From: an uncultured Dorea sp.
Lineage (GTDB): Bacteria; Bacillota; Clostridia; Lachnospirales; Lachnospiraceae
Direction: 5' to 3'
NCBI GenBank assembly: GCA_910587575.1
Contig: CAJULU010000042.1
Coordinates: 13,923 to 23,029 of the forward strand
Length of the DNA: 9,107 bases
Shown here: piece after piece, positions 1 through 6,212 of the stretch
Position numbering within the stretch: the stretch's first letter is position 1
Layout: every line of letters begins with the position of its first letter
The notes under the pieces: generated by a model
Told to the model about the DNA's origin: nothing
The model's input: only the letters and a program-made list of their open reading frames with translations
Database searches by the model: none
Program-made: the position numbers and the translations under genes

Positions 1-4
1 ATCA

Positions 5-880
5 TTACCGGCTTCGTTTTATGATCTGCTTTAACTCCTCCACGGAATACCGATATGCCGTGTTGCAGAAATGACATTTTACTTCTATATCTTCTCCGTC
101 CTGTATCATTGCCTGGATCTCTTTCCTTCCGACACTTGCAACCGCCTGCTCCACTCTCTCCTTGGAACAGTTACAATAGAACCGTGCAGGCATCGTATCC
201 GTAATTTCAAGACCCAGTCCGTCAAACAGAATCCCAAGAAGTTCTTCCGGCGTATGTCCCTCATCAAGAATGGACGTCACGGACGGAACCTTCTTCAGAT
301 TCTCTTCCACGGCACAGATGGTCTCCTCCTTTGCAAAGGGCATCATCTGTATGATAAACCCGCCCGCACAGCGCACGGTATTATCCTTCCCCATCAGAAC
401 CCCAAGCCCTACAGAAGACGGCACCTGTTCTGAATTGGCAAAATAATAGGTCAGATCCTCTGCAATCTCACTGGATACCAGAATCGTCTGCCCCGAATAA
501 GGTTCTTTCAGTCCCATATCCTTAATCACCGTAAGCAGGCCGATTCCCACGGCGCCGCCCACGTCCAGCTTCCCGTTCTTAGGCGGAAGCATCACCTCCG
601 GATTGCCCGCATACCCCTTTACATTGCCCTGGCTGTCCGCCGTGACCGTAAGACCCCTAATGGGCCCGTCCCCCTGGATCTTTAGTGTCAGCATATCCGT
701 TTCATTCTTCATCATGCTTCCCATCATTGCGCCTGCACCCAGAAGCCGTCCAAGCGCAGCCGTAGCCACAGGACTGGTATTATGATGCTGTCTCGCCGTC
801 TCCACCATCTGCCTTGCGGTGACCGCAAATGCCCGTACCTGTCCCCCTGCGGCCGTGGCCCTTACTATATAATCTTCCAT
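5..880 (-). CDS. hslO: Hsp33 redox-regulated chaperone HslO
   Basis: This encodes a 291-residue cytosolic holdase chaperone of the Hsp33 family. In known members, oxidative stress releases zinc and forms disulfides, which unfolds the C-terminal switch and exposes a client-binding surface. The redox switch is visible as C236-N-C238 followed, after 30 residues, by C269-H-F-C272, the expected CXC and CXXC pair. The N-terminal core carries family-typical stretches such as SSEQVPSSVG (about 150-158) and GGFIIQMMP (about 173-181). Length matches the family's roughly 290 residues. The reading frame is open up to 940, but the start at 880 (MEDYIVRATA) matches the family N-terminus and has AGAGG at 890-894, nine bases upstream. 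It lies 71 bases after the methyltransferase gene on the same strand with no clear promoter between, so co-transcription is likely. Identification is secure; the exact start is somewhat less so. Confidence 0.96.
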   Translation of the reverse strand: MEDYIVRATAAGGQVRAFAVTARQMVETARQHHNTSPVATAALGRLLGAGAMMGSMMKNETDMLTLKIQGDGPIRGLTVTADSQGNVKGYAGNPEVMLPPKNGKLDVGGAVGIGLLTVIKDMGLKEPYSGQTILVSSEIAEDLTYYFANSEQVPSSVGLGVLMGKDNTVRCAGGFIIQMMPFAKEETICAVEENLKKVPSVTSILDEGHTPEELLGILFDGLGLEITDTMPARFYCNCSKERVEQAVASVGRKEIQAMIQDGEDIEVKCHFCNTAYRYSVEELKQIIKRSR

Positions 881-926
881 TTTTCCATGCCTCTTTTTCT
901 GAATCTTACAGCCAGAATCTCTGCAG

Positions 927-949
927 CCGGCCCTGTTCATGGCCGCCGG
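927..949 (-). other. GC-rich intercistronic hairpin
   Basis: Just after the methyltransferase stop codon, CCGGC (927-931) can pair with GCCGG (945-949), and CC (932-933) with GG (941-942), leaving a CC bulge and a 7-base loop. No run of U follows in the minus-strand RNA, so it does not look like an intrinsic terminator. It could slow 3' decay between the two genes, or be a chance feature of a GC-rich stretch. Confidence 0.3.
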
Positions 950-951
950 TT

Positions 952-1710
952 CTACTTCCCGTACTCCTGGGCAATCACACAGATCCGCCCGCTGGTATAC
1001 ATGGGCGCCTTCTTTGTATATGCGTCATATGCCGCAACATAGCGCAGACCGGCTTTCTCAATCAGAGTCTTGATCTTCTCCAGCGTATAAGCCTTCTGCT
1101 GATGAATCTCCTGGTATCTCCGGTACAGATCCGGATCCTCCTGGCTCTGTACGAACAGTGTGAGCTGATATTCATTCATCTTATCCTCAGCCCGGTAATC
1201 ATTCTCCCAGATAAAACTGCACTCTTCCCGTTCCTCGGCAATCACCCGTTCTCCCAGAATCTCCCGGTACTTATATTCTGTGTTGAAATCAAAGATAAAT
1301 ATACCCTGGGGATCCAGATAATTATTCACAAGCTTGAATACTTCCGTCAGTTCTGCGTCATCTTTGATATAATTAATGGAATCACAGATGCTCACCACTG
1401 CCTTGACCGTGCCGTACAGTTCAAAAGACTGCATGTCCTGAAGCAGATACAGGATGTCGTGGCCGCTCTTAATCCGCTTCTCCATGGCCAGTTCCAGCAT
1501 GGGTTCCGAATTGTCCACACCGATCATATCATAACCCTTTTTTGCCAGTAATTCCGTCATATTGCCGGTTCCACAGCCCAGTTCCAGTACCAGGCCGTCG
1601 AAGATATCGTATTCTCTTAATATATTCTGAAGATAATCTGCCCACTCCTCGTAAGGTACATTATCCATAAATGTATCATATACCTCAGCGAAACTTGTAT
1701 ATGCTTCCAT
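952..1710 (-). CDS. Class I SAM-dependent methyltransferase, YqeM-like
   Basis: This encodes a 252-residue soluble methyltransferase with the Rossmann-like class I fold. The SAM-binding motif I is LELGCGTG (residues 42-49). The acidic residue expected to hold the ribose hydroxyls is D66 in GVDNS. D92 in the LQDMQSF segment and the ICDSINYI strand (108-115) fit motifs II-IV. The N-terminus YTSFAEVYDTFMDNVPYEEW resembles Bacillus YqeM (recalled, not searched), and the length is similar. The substrate cannot be read from the sequence; small molecule, tRNA and quinone-type substrates all occur in this fold. The frame is open to 1728, but AAGGAG at 1717-1722 lies six bases before the ATG at 1710 and inside the longer frame, so the shorter start is chosen. 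A strong promoter lies 54 bases upstream. hslO follows on the same strand and is probably co-transcribed. Confidence 0.88.
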   Translation of the reverse strand: MEAYTSFAEVYDTFMDNVPYEEWADYLQNILREYDIFDGLVLELGCGTGNMTELLAKKGYDMIGVDNSEPMLELAMEKRIKSGHDILYLLQDMQSFELYGTVKAVVSICDSINYIKDDAELTEVFKLVNNYLDPQGIFIFDFNTEYKYREILGERVIAEEREECSFIWENDYRAEDKMNEYQLTLFVQSQEDPDLYRRYQEIHQQKAYTLEKIKTLIEKAGLRYVAAYDAYTKKAPMYTSGRICVIAQEYGK

Positions 1711-1716
1711 CTTATT

Positions 1717-1722
1717 CTCCTT
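1717..1722 (-). promoter_or_regulatory. Ribosome binding site deciding the methyltransferase start
   Basis: AAGGAG sits six bases before the ATG at 1708-1710. An in-frame ATG at 1726-1728 lies upstream of this site and has no comparable site of its own, so translation should begin at 1710 and the six extra N-terminal residues should be dropped. Confidence 0.85.
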
Positions 1723-1763
1723 CGCCATCCGTATTCTAAGCCGCAGTCTCTGCGTGCTTTTTC

Positions 1764-1792
1764 ATTATACCATGGGAGAACAGGTTTTTCAA
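1764..1792 (-). promoter_or_regulatory. Sigma-A promoter with extended -10, methyltransferase-hslO unit
   Basis: On the minus strand, TTGAAA (1787-1792) is followed by a 17-base spacer and a perfect TATAAT (1764-1769). The spacer ends in TGG, giving the TGN of an extended -10. The expected start of transcription is near 1757, about 47 bases before the methyltransferase ATG. This is one of the two strongest promoters in the window. Confidence 0.88.
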
Positions 1793-1817
1793 TAATGGAA
1801 AAGAAAGGCGGAAACAA

Positions 1818-1879
1818 AGAGCGCCTGTGAGAGATCAGGAACGGTATTGTCATATTGTTCCCGACATCACCAGCGCTCT
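1818..1879 (-). other. Long nested hairpin in the GH25 3' region, possible terminator
   Basis: Three paired blocks nest inside one another. AGAGCGC (1818-1824, plus strand) pairs with GCGCTCT (1873-1879), GTGA (1827-1830) with TCAC (1867-1870), and TCAGGAAC (1835-1842) with GTTCCCGA (1857-1864) around a 14-base loop. In the innermost block one position is an A-C mismatch in plus-strand RNA but a G-U pair in minus-strand RNA, and an extra U-G pair extends the outer block. The structure therefore favours the strand on which GH25 is transcribed. The RNA continues with UUGUUU after the last arm, a weak U-tract. It may end the GH25 transcript; the internal loops make it atypical. A structured small RNA or dispersed repeat is the alternative. 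Confidence 0.5.
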
Positions 1880-1884
1880 GCAGC

Positions 1885-1897
1885 CAGACCCTGTCTG
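1885..1897 (-). other. Small hairpin beside the long one
   Basis: CAGAC (1885-1889) and GTCTG (1893-1897) are perfect inverted 5-base arms around a 3-base loop. It lies 26 bases after the GH25 stop and five bases before the long hairpin. It is too short to be significant alone and is recorded because the two together occupy most of this gap. Confidence 0.3.
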
Positions 1898-1922
1898 AGT
1901 TCACATCATACCATATATTCTG

Positions 1923-2900
1923 CTAATGAATCCGTAACCTCTGCCCCGCATAGATCAGATTCGGATTCCGGATTCCATTGAGCTGCATCAGTCTCTGGTA
2001 CGTTGTACCGAACCGGTAGGCAATTCCGCTTAAGGTATCTCCCCGCCTTACCACATAATACGTTGGCTGCACGGGATTCGAAGACCCTGCCGGAATCCGG
2101 ATTACCTGCCCCGCATAGATCCGGTTGGGATTGGCAATTCCATTCATCTGGGCCAGTACGGCTGTCGTAGTCCCATATCTGGCGGCAATGCCGCTTAAGG
2201 TATCACCAGGCCGGATCCGGTAAAAGATTGCAGGCTGCGGGGTCGGATCTGGCGGCGGAACCTGATCGCCCGATCCCCCCTCTCCCCTTGCATAGCGGTC
2301 CCAGTCGCCGGGATCCCCGTAGAATACATCCAGGTCCAGATAGCCTCCATATCCTTCCAGCCTCCCTTCTGAGGTATACTGATACAGCAGCGCCCTGCCC
2401 CAGGCCCCAAGCCGGTCTGGCAGCGGTGCTTCCGGGTTGTACCCCATAGGAGTACCATATGCGTAATAATATGCATTCCACAGCGGATATCCAGAAGAAG
2501 CTACGGCGCTCCAGTCAAGATCATTTACCAGATAATTACTCAGATAAACCAACGGCTTCACCCGTGTCAGCTCATAGACCCTGTCAAGCCAGCGTTTTGC
2601 CCATGTGACCGCATCCGCCATATTCTGCAGTTCGAAATCCAGCACCAGAACTGCACTTCCGATATACCCCCGGATGTTACTTACAAAATATTCCGCTTCC
2701 GCAGCTGCATCGCCGCCTCCGGCAAAATGATAGACGCCCAGTTTTTTCCCAAGTTCCGCCCCCTGGCTGAAATGCTGGTTGCAGTAGGGATTCACGTAAG
2801 TGGTTCCTTCCGTCGCTTTTATCACCACAAATTCACAGGGCACCGCCGCCAGATTGATGGAAGCCTGCCATCTGCTGATATCAATTCCATTCATACTCAT
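1923..2900 (-). CDS. GH25 lysozyme (endolysin-like) with two C-terminal LysM domains
   Basis: This encodes a 325-residue peptidoglycan hydrolase. GH25 enzymes cut the bond between N-acetylmuramic acid and N-acetylglucosamine. The catalytic domain spans about residues 4-203. It has D7 in the GIDISRWQ motif, VVIKATEGT (25-33), the acidic pair D88 and E90 in LVLDFE, and the closing LLYQYTSEGR and DLDVF (189-193) segments. A short Gly/Ser then Pro-rich linker (about 205-225) leads to LysM domains at about 226-269 and 281-324, which bind the glycan. No signal peptide or membrane segment is present with the chosen start, as in phage endolysins, but no holin or other phage gene is nearby. AAGGGAG at 2909-2915 supports the start at 2900. 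The frame is open to 3023, but that ATG lies in the loop of the preceding gene's terminator hairpin. The role could be autolysis, cell separation or a leftover phage lysin. Confidence 0.92.
   Translation of the reverse strand: MSMNGIDISRWQASINLAAVPCEFVVIKATEGTTYVNPYCNQHFSQGAELGKKLGVYHFAGGGDAAAEAEYFVSNIRGYIGSAVLVLDFELQNMADAVTWAKRWLDRVYELTRVKPLVYLSNYLVNDLDWSAVASSGYPLWNAYYYAYGTPMGYNPEAPLPDRLGAWGRALLYQYTSEGRLEGYGGYLDLDVFYGDPGDWDRYARGEGGSGDQVPPPDPTPQPAIFYRIRPGDTLSGIAARYGTTTAVLAQMNGIANPNRIYAGQVIRIPAGSSNPVQPTYYVVRRGDTLSGIAYRFGTTYQRLMQLNGIRNPNLIYAGQRLRIH
1929..2225. repeat. Tandem LysM coding repeat, 165-base period
   Basis: The two LysM segments (2094-2225 and 1929-2060) recur at a 165-base offset, or 55 codons. 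CTGCCCCGCATAGATC occurs at 1941-1956 and 2106-2121, and CCGCTTAAGGTATC at 2026-2039 and 2191-2204. The encoded domains match at about 29 of 45 aligned residues by eye, including GDTLSGIA, NPN and IYAGQ. This indicates internal duplication of one module, with exact DNA identity kept only in short blocks. Confidence 0.85.
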
Positions 2901-2908
2901 AAAAATCG

Positions 2909-2915
2909 CTCCCTT
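2909..2915 (-). promoter_or_regulatory. Ribosome binding site for the GH25 gene
   Basis: AAGGGAG lies eight bases before the ATG at 2898-2900 and fixes the start of the lysozyme. The longer in-frame extension to 3023 has no such site. Confidence 0.8.
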
Positions 2916-3010
2916 CACTATATAAACTATGAAAGAAGCTGACAGCGAGTTCCAGAATCCTATATTTTCATCTTTTATTCGGCAAGGCTGTAATTGAGAA
3001 ATGAAAACCC

Positions 3011-3036
3011 AAGGGCACACCATAATGCGTGCCCTT
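3011..3036 (-). terminator. Hairpin terminator after the MocR-type gene
   Basis: AAGGGCACAC (3011-3020) and GCGTGCCCTT (3027-3036) form a 10-base-pair stem with one G-U pair and a 6-base loop. It begins on the last base of the regulator's stop codon. The minus-strand RNA continues GGGUUUUCAUUU, so the U-tract is short and offset by three G. The stem is strong and the tail weak, so termination may be incomplete and some reading into the GH25 gene is possible. Confidence 0.6.
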
Positions 3037-4433
3037 TAATTGCAGAAACACCTCTCCAGAATCTTCACCGCCTCCCGGATCTGCCCTTCCGTCAGATTCG
3101 CATACCCAAGCAGTATCGTCGGCTCCTCTGTCTGCGTCCTGCGGATCCGGTAATCCGACAACCCATACACCCGGACGTCTTCCCTCGCCGCCCTCTGAAC
3201 CAGTTCCTCCTCCGTCATTCCGTTACGGAAATTCAGAAGCAGATGAACCCCTGCATGTTCCCCGGAAACAGACAGAACGTCCGCCATGGGCCGGAGTCCG
3301 TCAAGCAGCACGTCATGGCGGCTTTTATACAAGGCCCTGGTCTTGTTGAGATGCCGTTCATAATATCCTTCCTCCAGGAATCTCTGCATAATCAGCTGGT
3401 CTACTTTGGAAACGGTGGAATGTACAAAACTATGTTTCCTCTCATACTTCTCCATCAGCGGCAGCGGCAGCACCATATAACTCAGACGGATGGCCGGGGC
3501 AACCGACCGGGAAAAAGTCCCCAGGTATATGACTTTCTCATGAGCGTCATAGCCTTGAAGCGCCGGAATCGGTTTCCCTTTATAACGGTACTCACTGTCA
3601 TAGTCATCCTCGACAATATACCGCCCTTCCCCCTTTGCGGCCCACCGAAGCAGTTCCATCCGCCGGTTGATCGGCATCACGATTCCTGTAGGATACTGGT
3701 GTGATGGGGTCACATATGCAATATCCGCACAGGATGAATGAAGTTCCGAAACCTTCATTCCGTTTTTATCCAGGGACACCGGCACCGTCTGGTAGGATAA
3801 GGCATTCGCCATGTGGTAAGCCTGCTTATACGCCGGATCCTCGAATGCAATCCGGTAATCCCTTCCAAGGATCATACTCAGAAGCATCAGAATATAATCG
3901 CTTCCCGCACCAACGATAATCTGCTCCGGAGAACAGTTCACCCCTCTTGCCTGGTGCAGATAACTGCAGATGGCCTTGCGGAAGCCATACTCTCCTTTGG
4001 AATCCCCCGAACGGAATAGTTCCGTCCGGTCATCCATGAGAATATCCTTCGAAAGCTTCCTCCATGCATTATAAGGAAAACTCCTTAGATCCACACCATT
4101 GGGTGAAAAATCATACCTGTACTTCTTCTTTTCCTGCTTAGGCGAAGGAGCCTGTATCTTCTCCGTCTTCAGATGATACAGTTCCTCCGTCTGCGCCACG
4201 AAAAATCCTCTGCAGGGCTGCGACTCAATATATCCTTCGGATAAAAGCTGTTCATAGGCAAGTTCCACCGTACTCCTGCTGACCTCTAAATGTTTCGCCA
4301 AAGCCCGTGTTGAGGGCAGCTTCTCCTTATATGCAATCCTCCCGCTCTGAATGTCTGTCTTGATATAATGGTAGATCTGCTCATAAAGCGGGATTTTCCA
4401 ATGACTTTTCAGATTCATGGTCAGTTCATTCAT
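3036..4433 (-). CDS. MocR/GabR-type transcription regulator lacking the PLP lysine
   Basis: This encodes a 465-residue regulator with an N-terminal GntR-type winged helix (about 14-80; LPSTRALAKHLEVSRSTVE at 39-57) joined by a linker (about 81-107) to a fold-type I aminotransferase-like domain (about 108-465). Length and layout match MocR proteins such as B. subtilis GabR. Family landmarks are present: TPSHQYPTG (242-250), EDDYDSEY (275-282), YLGTFS (303-308) and AGVHLLL (394-400). D276 and Y278 correspond to GabR D279 and Y281, which contact PLP. At the position of GabR Lys312, which forms the internal aldimine, this protein has Arg309 (CGG, 3507-3509). The position of GabR Arg430 appears to be Asn (GYANL), with less certain alignment. 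The gene starts 26 bases after glnS with only a weak ribosome site. The target genes and ligand are unknown; no pdxST, gab or tau genes are in view. Confidence 0.92.
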   Translation of the reverse strand: MNELTMNLKSHWKIPLYEQIYHYIKTDIQSGRIAYKEKLPSTRALAKHLEVSRSTVELAYEQLLSEGYIESQPCRGFFVAQTEELYHLKTEKIQAPSPKQEKKKYRYDFSPNGVDLRSFPYNAWRKLSKDILMDDRTELFRSGDSKGEYGFRKAICSYLHQARGVNCSPEQIIVGAGSDYILMLLSMILGRDYRIAFEDPAYKQAYHMANALSYQTVPVSLDKNGMKVSELHSSCADIAYVTPSHQYPTGIVMPINRRMELLRWAAKGEGRYIVEDDYDSEYRYKGKPIPALQGYDAHEKVIYLGTFSRSVAPAIRLSYMVLPLPLMEKYERKHSFVHSTVSKVDQLIMQRFLEEGYYERHLNKTRALYKSRHDVLLDGLRPMADVLSVSGEHAGVHLLLNFRNGMTEEELVQRAAREDVRVYGLSDYRIRRTQTEEPTILLGYANLTEGQIREAVKILERCFCN

Positions 4434-4459
4434 GAAGCATCACACCCGTTCCCAATGAT

Positions 4460-6127
4460 CTACTTTGGAAGTTTAAAGGAACTCTTCAGGGAAACAATCC
4501 GGTTAAATACCAGATTCTCCGGTGTGGAATCTTTGGAGTCAATACAGAAATAACCGTTCCTTACAAACTGGAAGCTGTCACATCCCTTCGCATCTGCAAA
4601 ACTGTCCTCCACAAAACAGTCCTTACAAACCGTAAGGGAATTGGGATTCAGATTCAGAGAGCCGTCTTCCTTATTGTAGACCCCCTTTTCCTCATCCACC
4701 AGATTCTCATACAGGCGCACCTCTGCCTTCTTCGCAGCTTCTGCCGCTACCCAGTGAATCGTCCCTTTTACCTTCCGCCCGGTAAAGCCGGTACCGCACT
4801 TGGTCTCCGGGTCGTAAGTACAGTGAACCACCGTCACGTTCCCCTCTTCATCCGTCTCGTAGCTCACACATTTGACAAAATAGGCGTGCATTAGCCGCAC
4901 CTCGTTCCCCGGGAACAGACGGAAATACTTTTTGGGCGGCTCTATCATGAAATCCTCCCTCTCAATATACAGTTCCCGTCCAAAGGGAATCTGACGCATA
5001 CCAAGCTCAGGATTCTCCAGATTGTTCTCCACATCCAGATACTCTGTCTCTCCTTCCGGATAATTGTCTATTACCAGCTTAACCGGATCCAGCACCGCCA
5101 TCATACGGGGCCGCTTCAGTTTCAGATCTTCCCGGATACAGTATTCCAGCATGGCATAATCCACGGAACTCTGGCTCTTGGACACACCGCACAGATCGAT
5201 AAACATCTGAAGGGATTCCGGCGTAAATCCCCTTCTCCTGAGGGCCGCGATCGACACCAGCCTGGGGTCGTCCCAGCCGTCCACGATTCCATCCATGACC
5301 AGCTTCTTAATATATCTCTTCCCGGTTACCACGTTCGTCAGATACAGCTTGGCAAATTCAATCTGACGGGGAGCCGGGTCAAATTCACATTCTTTTACCA
5401 CCCAGTCATAAAGAGGCCTGTGATCCTCGAACTCCAGCGTACAGATGGAATGGGTAATCTTCTCCACCGCATCCTCAATCGGGTGGGCGAAATCATACAT
5501 GGGATAGATGCACCACTGATCCCCGGTATTGTGATGGGCCATGTGGGCCACCCGATAAATGACCGGGTCACGCATATTAATGTTGGGAGATGCCATGTCA
5601 ATCTTCGCACGAAGCACCCTCTCCCCGTCCTTTACCTTTCCCTCTTTCATCTCTTCGAACAGGCGCAGATTCTCCTCCGGGCTTCGGTCACGGTAGGGGC
5701 TGTTCTTCCCCGGTTCCGTCAATGTGCCCCTGTATTCCCGGATCTCTTCTGCGCTTAGATCGCATACAAACGCTTTTCCCTTCCTGATCAGCTTCACCGC
5801 ACATTCATACATCACTTCAAAATAATCGGATGCATAATACAGATGGTCTTTAAAATCCGCACCGAGCCACTCCACATCCTCCTTGATGGATTCCACAAAC
5901 TCCATATCTTCCTTGGTAGGGTTCGTGTCATCAAACCGCAGATGAAAAGTTCCGTGATACTTCTTCGCAAGCCCGGAATTCAGCAGGATGGACTTGGCAT
6001 GTCCGATATGAAGATATCCGTTGGGTTCCGGCGGGAACCTGGTGCAGACCCTGGAACAAACTCCCTCAGCCAGATCCCTGTCTATCTCCTGTTCAATAAA
6101 ATTCTTAGAAACTGTCTCTTCTCCCAT
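4460..6127 (-). CDS. glnS: Glutaminyl-tRNA synthetase
   Basis: This encodes a 555-residue cytosolic class Ic synthetase that charges tRNA-Gln with glutamine using ATP. The Rossmann catalytic core carries PPEPNGYLHIGHAKS (32-46), with the HIGH signature at 40-43. Further GlnRS-typical blocks are LRFDDTNP (63-70), YPMYDFAHPIED (208-219), FEDHRPLYDW (233-242) and GWDDPRL (284-290), and two anticodon-binding barrels follow (about 343-540). The second signature, VMSKR in E. coli GlnRS, reads VVTGKR (266-271) here. Presence of glnS means Gln-tRNA can be made directly rather than only through the GatCAB route. The length fits the bacterial enzyme (about 550). The start is supported by AAGGAGG at 6134-6140, six bases upstream. 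Its leader of about 35 bases is too short for a T-box. GluRS is the nearest relative but lacks this N-terminal and barrel arrangement. Confidence 0.97.
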   Translation of the reverse strand: MGEETVSKNFIEQEIDRDLAEGVCSRVCTRFPPEPNGYLHIGHAKSILLNSGLAKKYHGTFHLRFDDTNPTKEDMEFVESIKEDVEWLGADFKDHLYYASDYFEVMYECAVKLIRKGKAFVCDLSAEEIREYRGTLTEPGKNSPYRDRSPEENLRLFEEMKEGKVKDGERVLRAKIDMASPNINMRDPVIYRVAHMAHHNTGDQWCIYPMYDFAHPIEDAVEKITHSICTLEFEDHRPLYDWVVKECEFDPAPRQIEFAKLYLTNVVTGKRYIKKLVMDGIVDGWDDPRLVSIAALRRRGFTPESLQMFIDLCGVSKSQSSVDYAMLEYCIREDLKLKRPRMMAVLDPVKLVIDNYPEGETEYLDVENNLENPELGMRQIPFGRELYIEREDFMIEPPKKYFRLFPGNEVRLMHAYFVKCVSYETDEEGNVTVVHCTYDPETKCGTGFTGRKVKGTIHWVAAEAAKKAEVRLYENLVDEEKGVYNKEDGSLNLNPNSLTVCKDCFVEDSFADAKGCDSFQFVRNGYFCIDSKDSTPENLVFNRIVSLKSSFKLPK

Positions 6128-6168
6128 ATTACTCCTCCTTGTAGATACTTACATACATTATGTCCCTT

Positions 6169-6197
6169 ATCTTATCATAAAAAATATGGCGTAACAA
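6169..6197 (-). promoter_or_regulatory. Probable sigma-A promoter of glnS
   Basis: On the minus strand TTGTTA (6192-6197) is separated by 17 bases from TAAGAT (6169-6174), with TGA directly before the -10 giving an extended -10. Each hexamer matches four of six consensus bases. Transcription would start near 6162, leaving about 35 bases of leader containing the AAGGAGG site. Confidence 0.6.
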
Positions 6198-6212
6198 GGT
6201 GTTTCTGACGTA

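Noticed and set aside
829..1551. A 240-codon plus-strand reading frame opposite the methyltransferase, with similar long plus-strand frames opposite other genes.
   Set aside because: It is the antisense shadow of a well-supported gene, with no ribosome site and no recognisable domain.
1617..1904. A 95-codon minus-strand frame beginning with GTG and spanning the hairpins, the promoter and the methyltransferase start.
   Set aside because: It overlaps the long hairpin, a near-perfect promoter and the methyltransferase in another frame, and its protein resembles no family.
2917..2945. Possible GH25 promoter CTGTCA, 17 bases, TATAGT on the minus strand.
   Set aside because: The hexamers and spacing fit, but transcription would start at about 2910, cutting into the ribosome binding site; I could not support it as the true promoter.
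2901..3023. N-terminal extension of the GH25 protein to an ATG at 3023, with a weakly hydrophobic stretch that could suggest a signal peptide.
   Set aside because: The ATG is in the loop of the preceding terminator hairpin, no ribosome site precedes it, and AAGGGAG points clearly to 2900.
6128..6212. A T-box or other riboswitch upstream of glnS.
   Set aside because: The whole gap is 85 bases and the leader about 35, too short for a T-box; no specifier or T-box sequence was seen.
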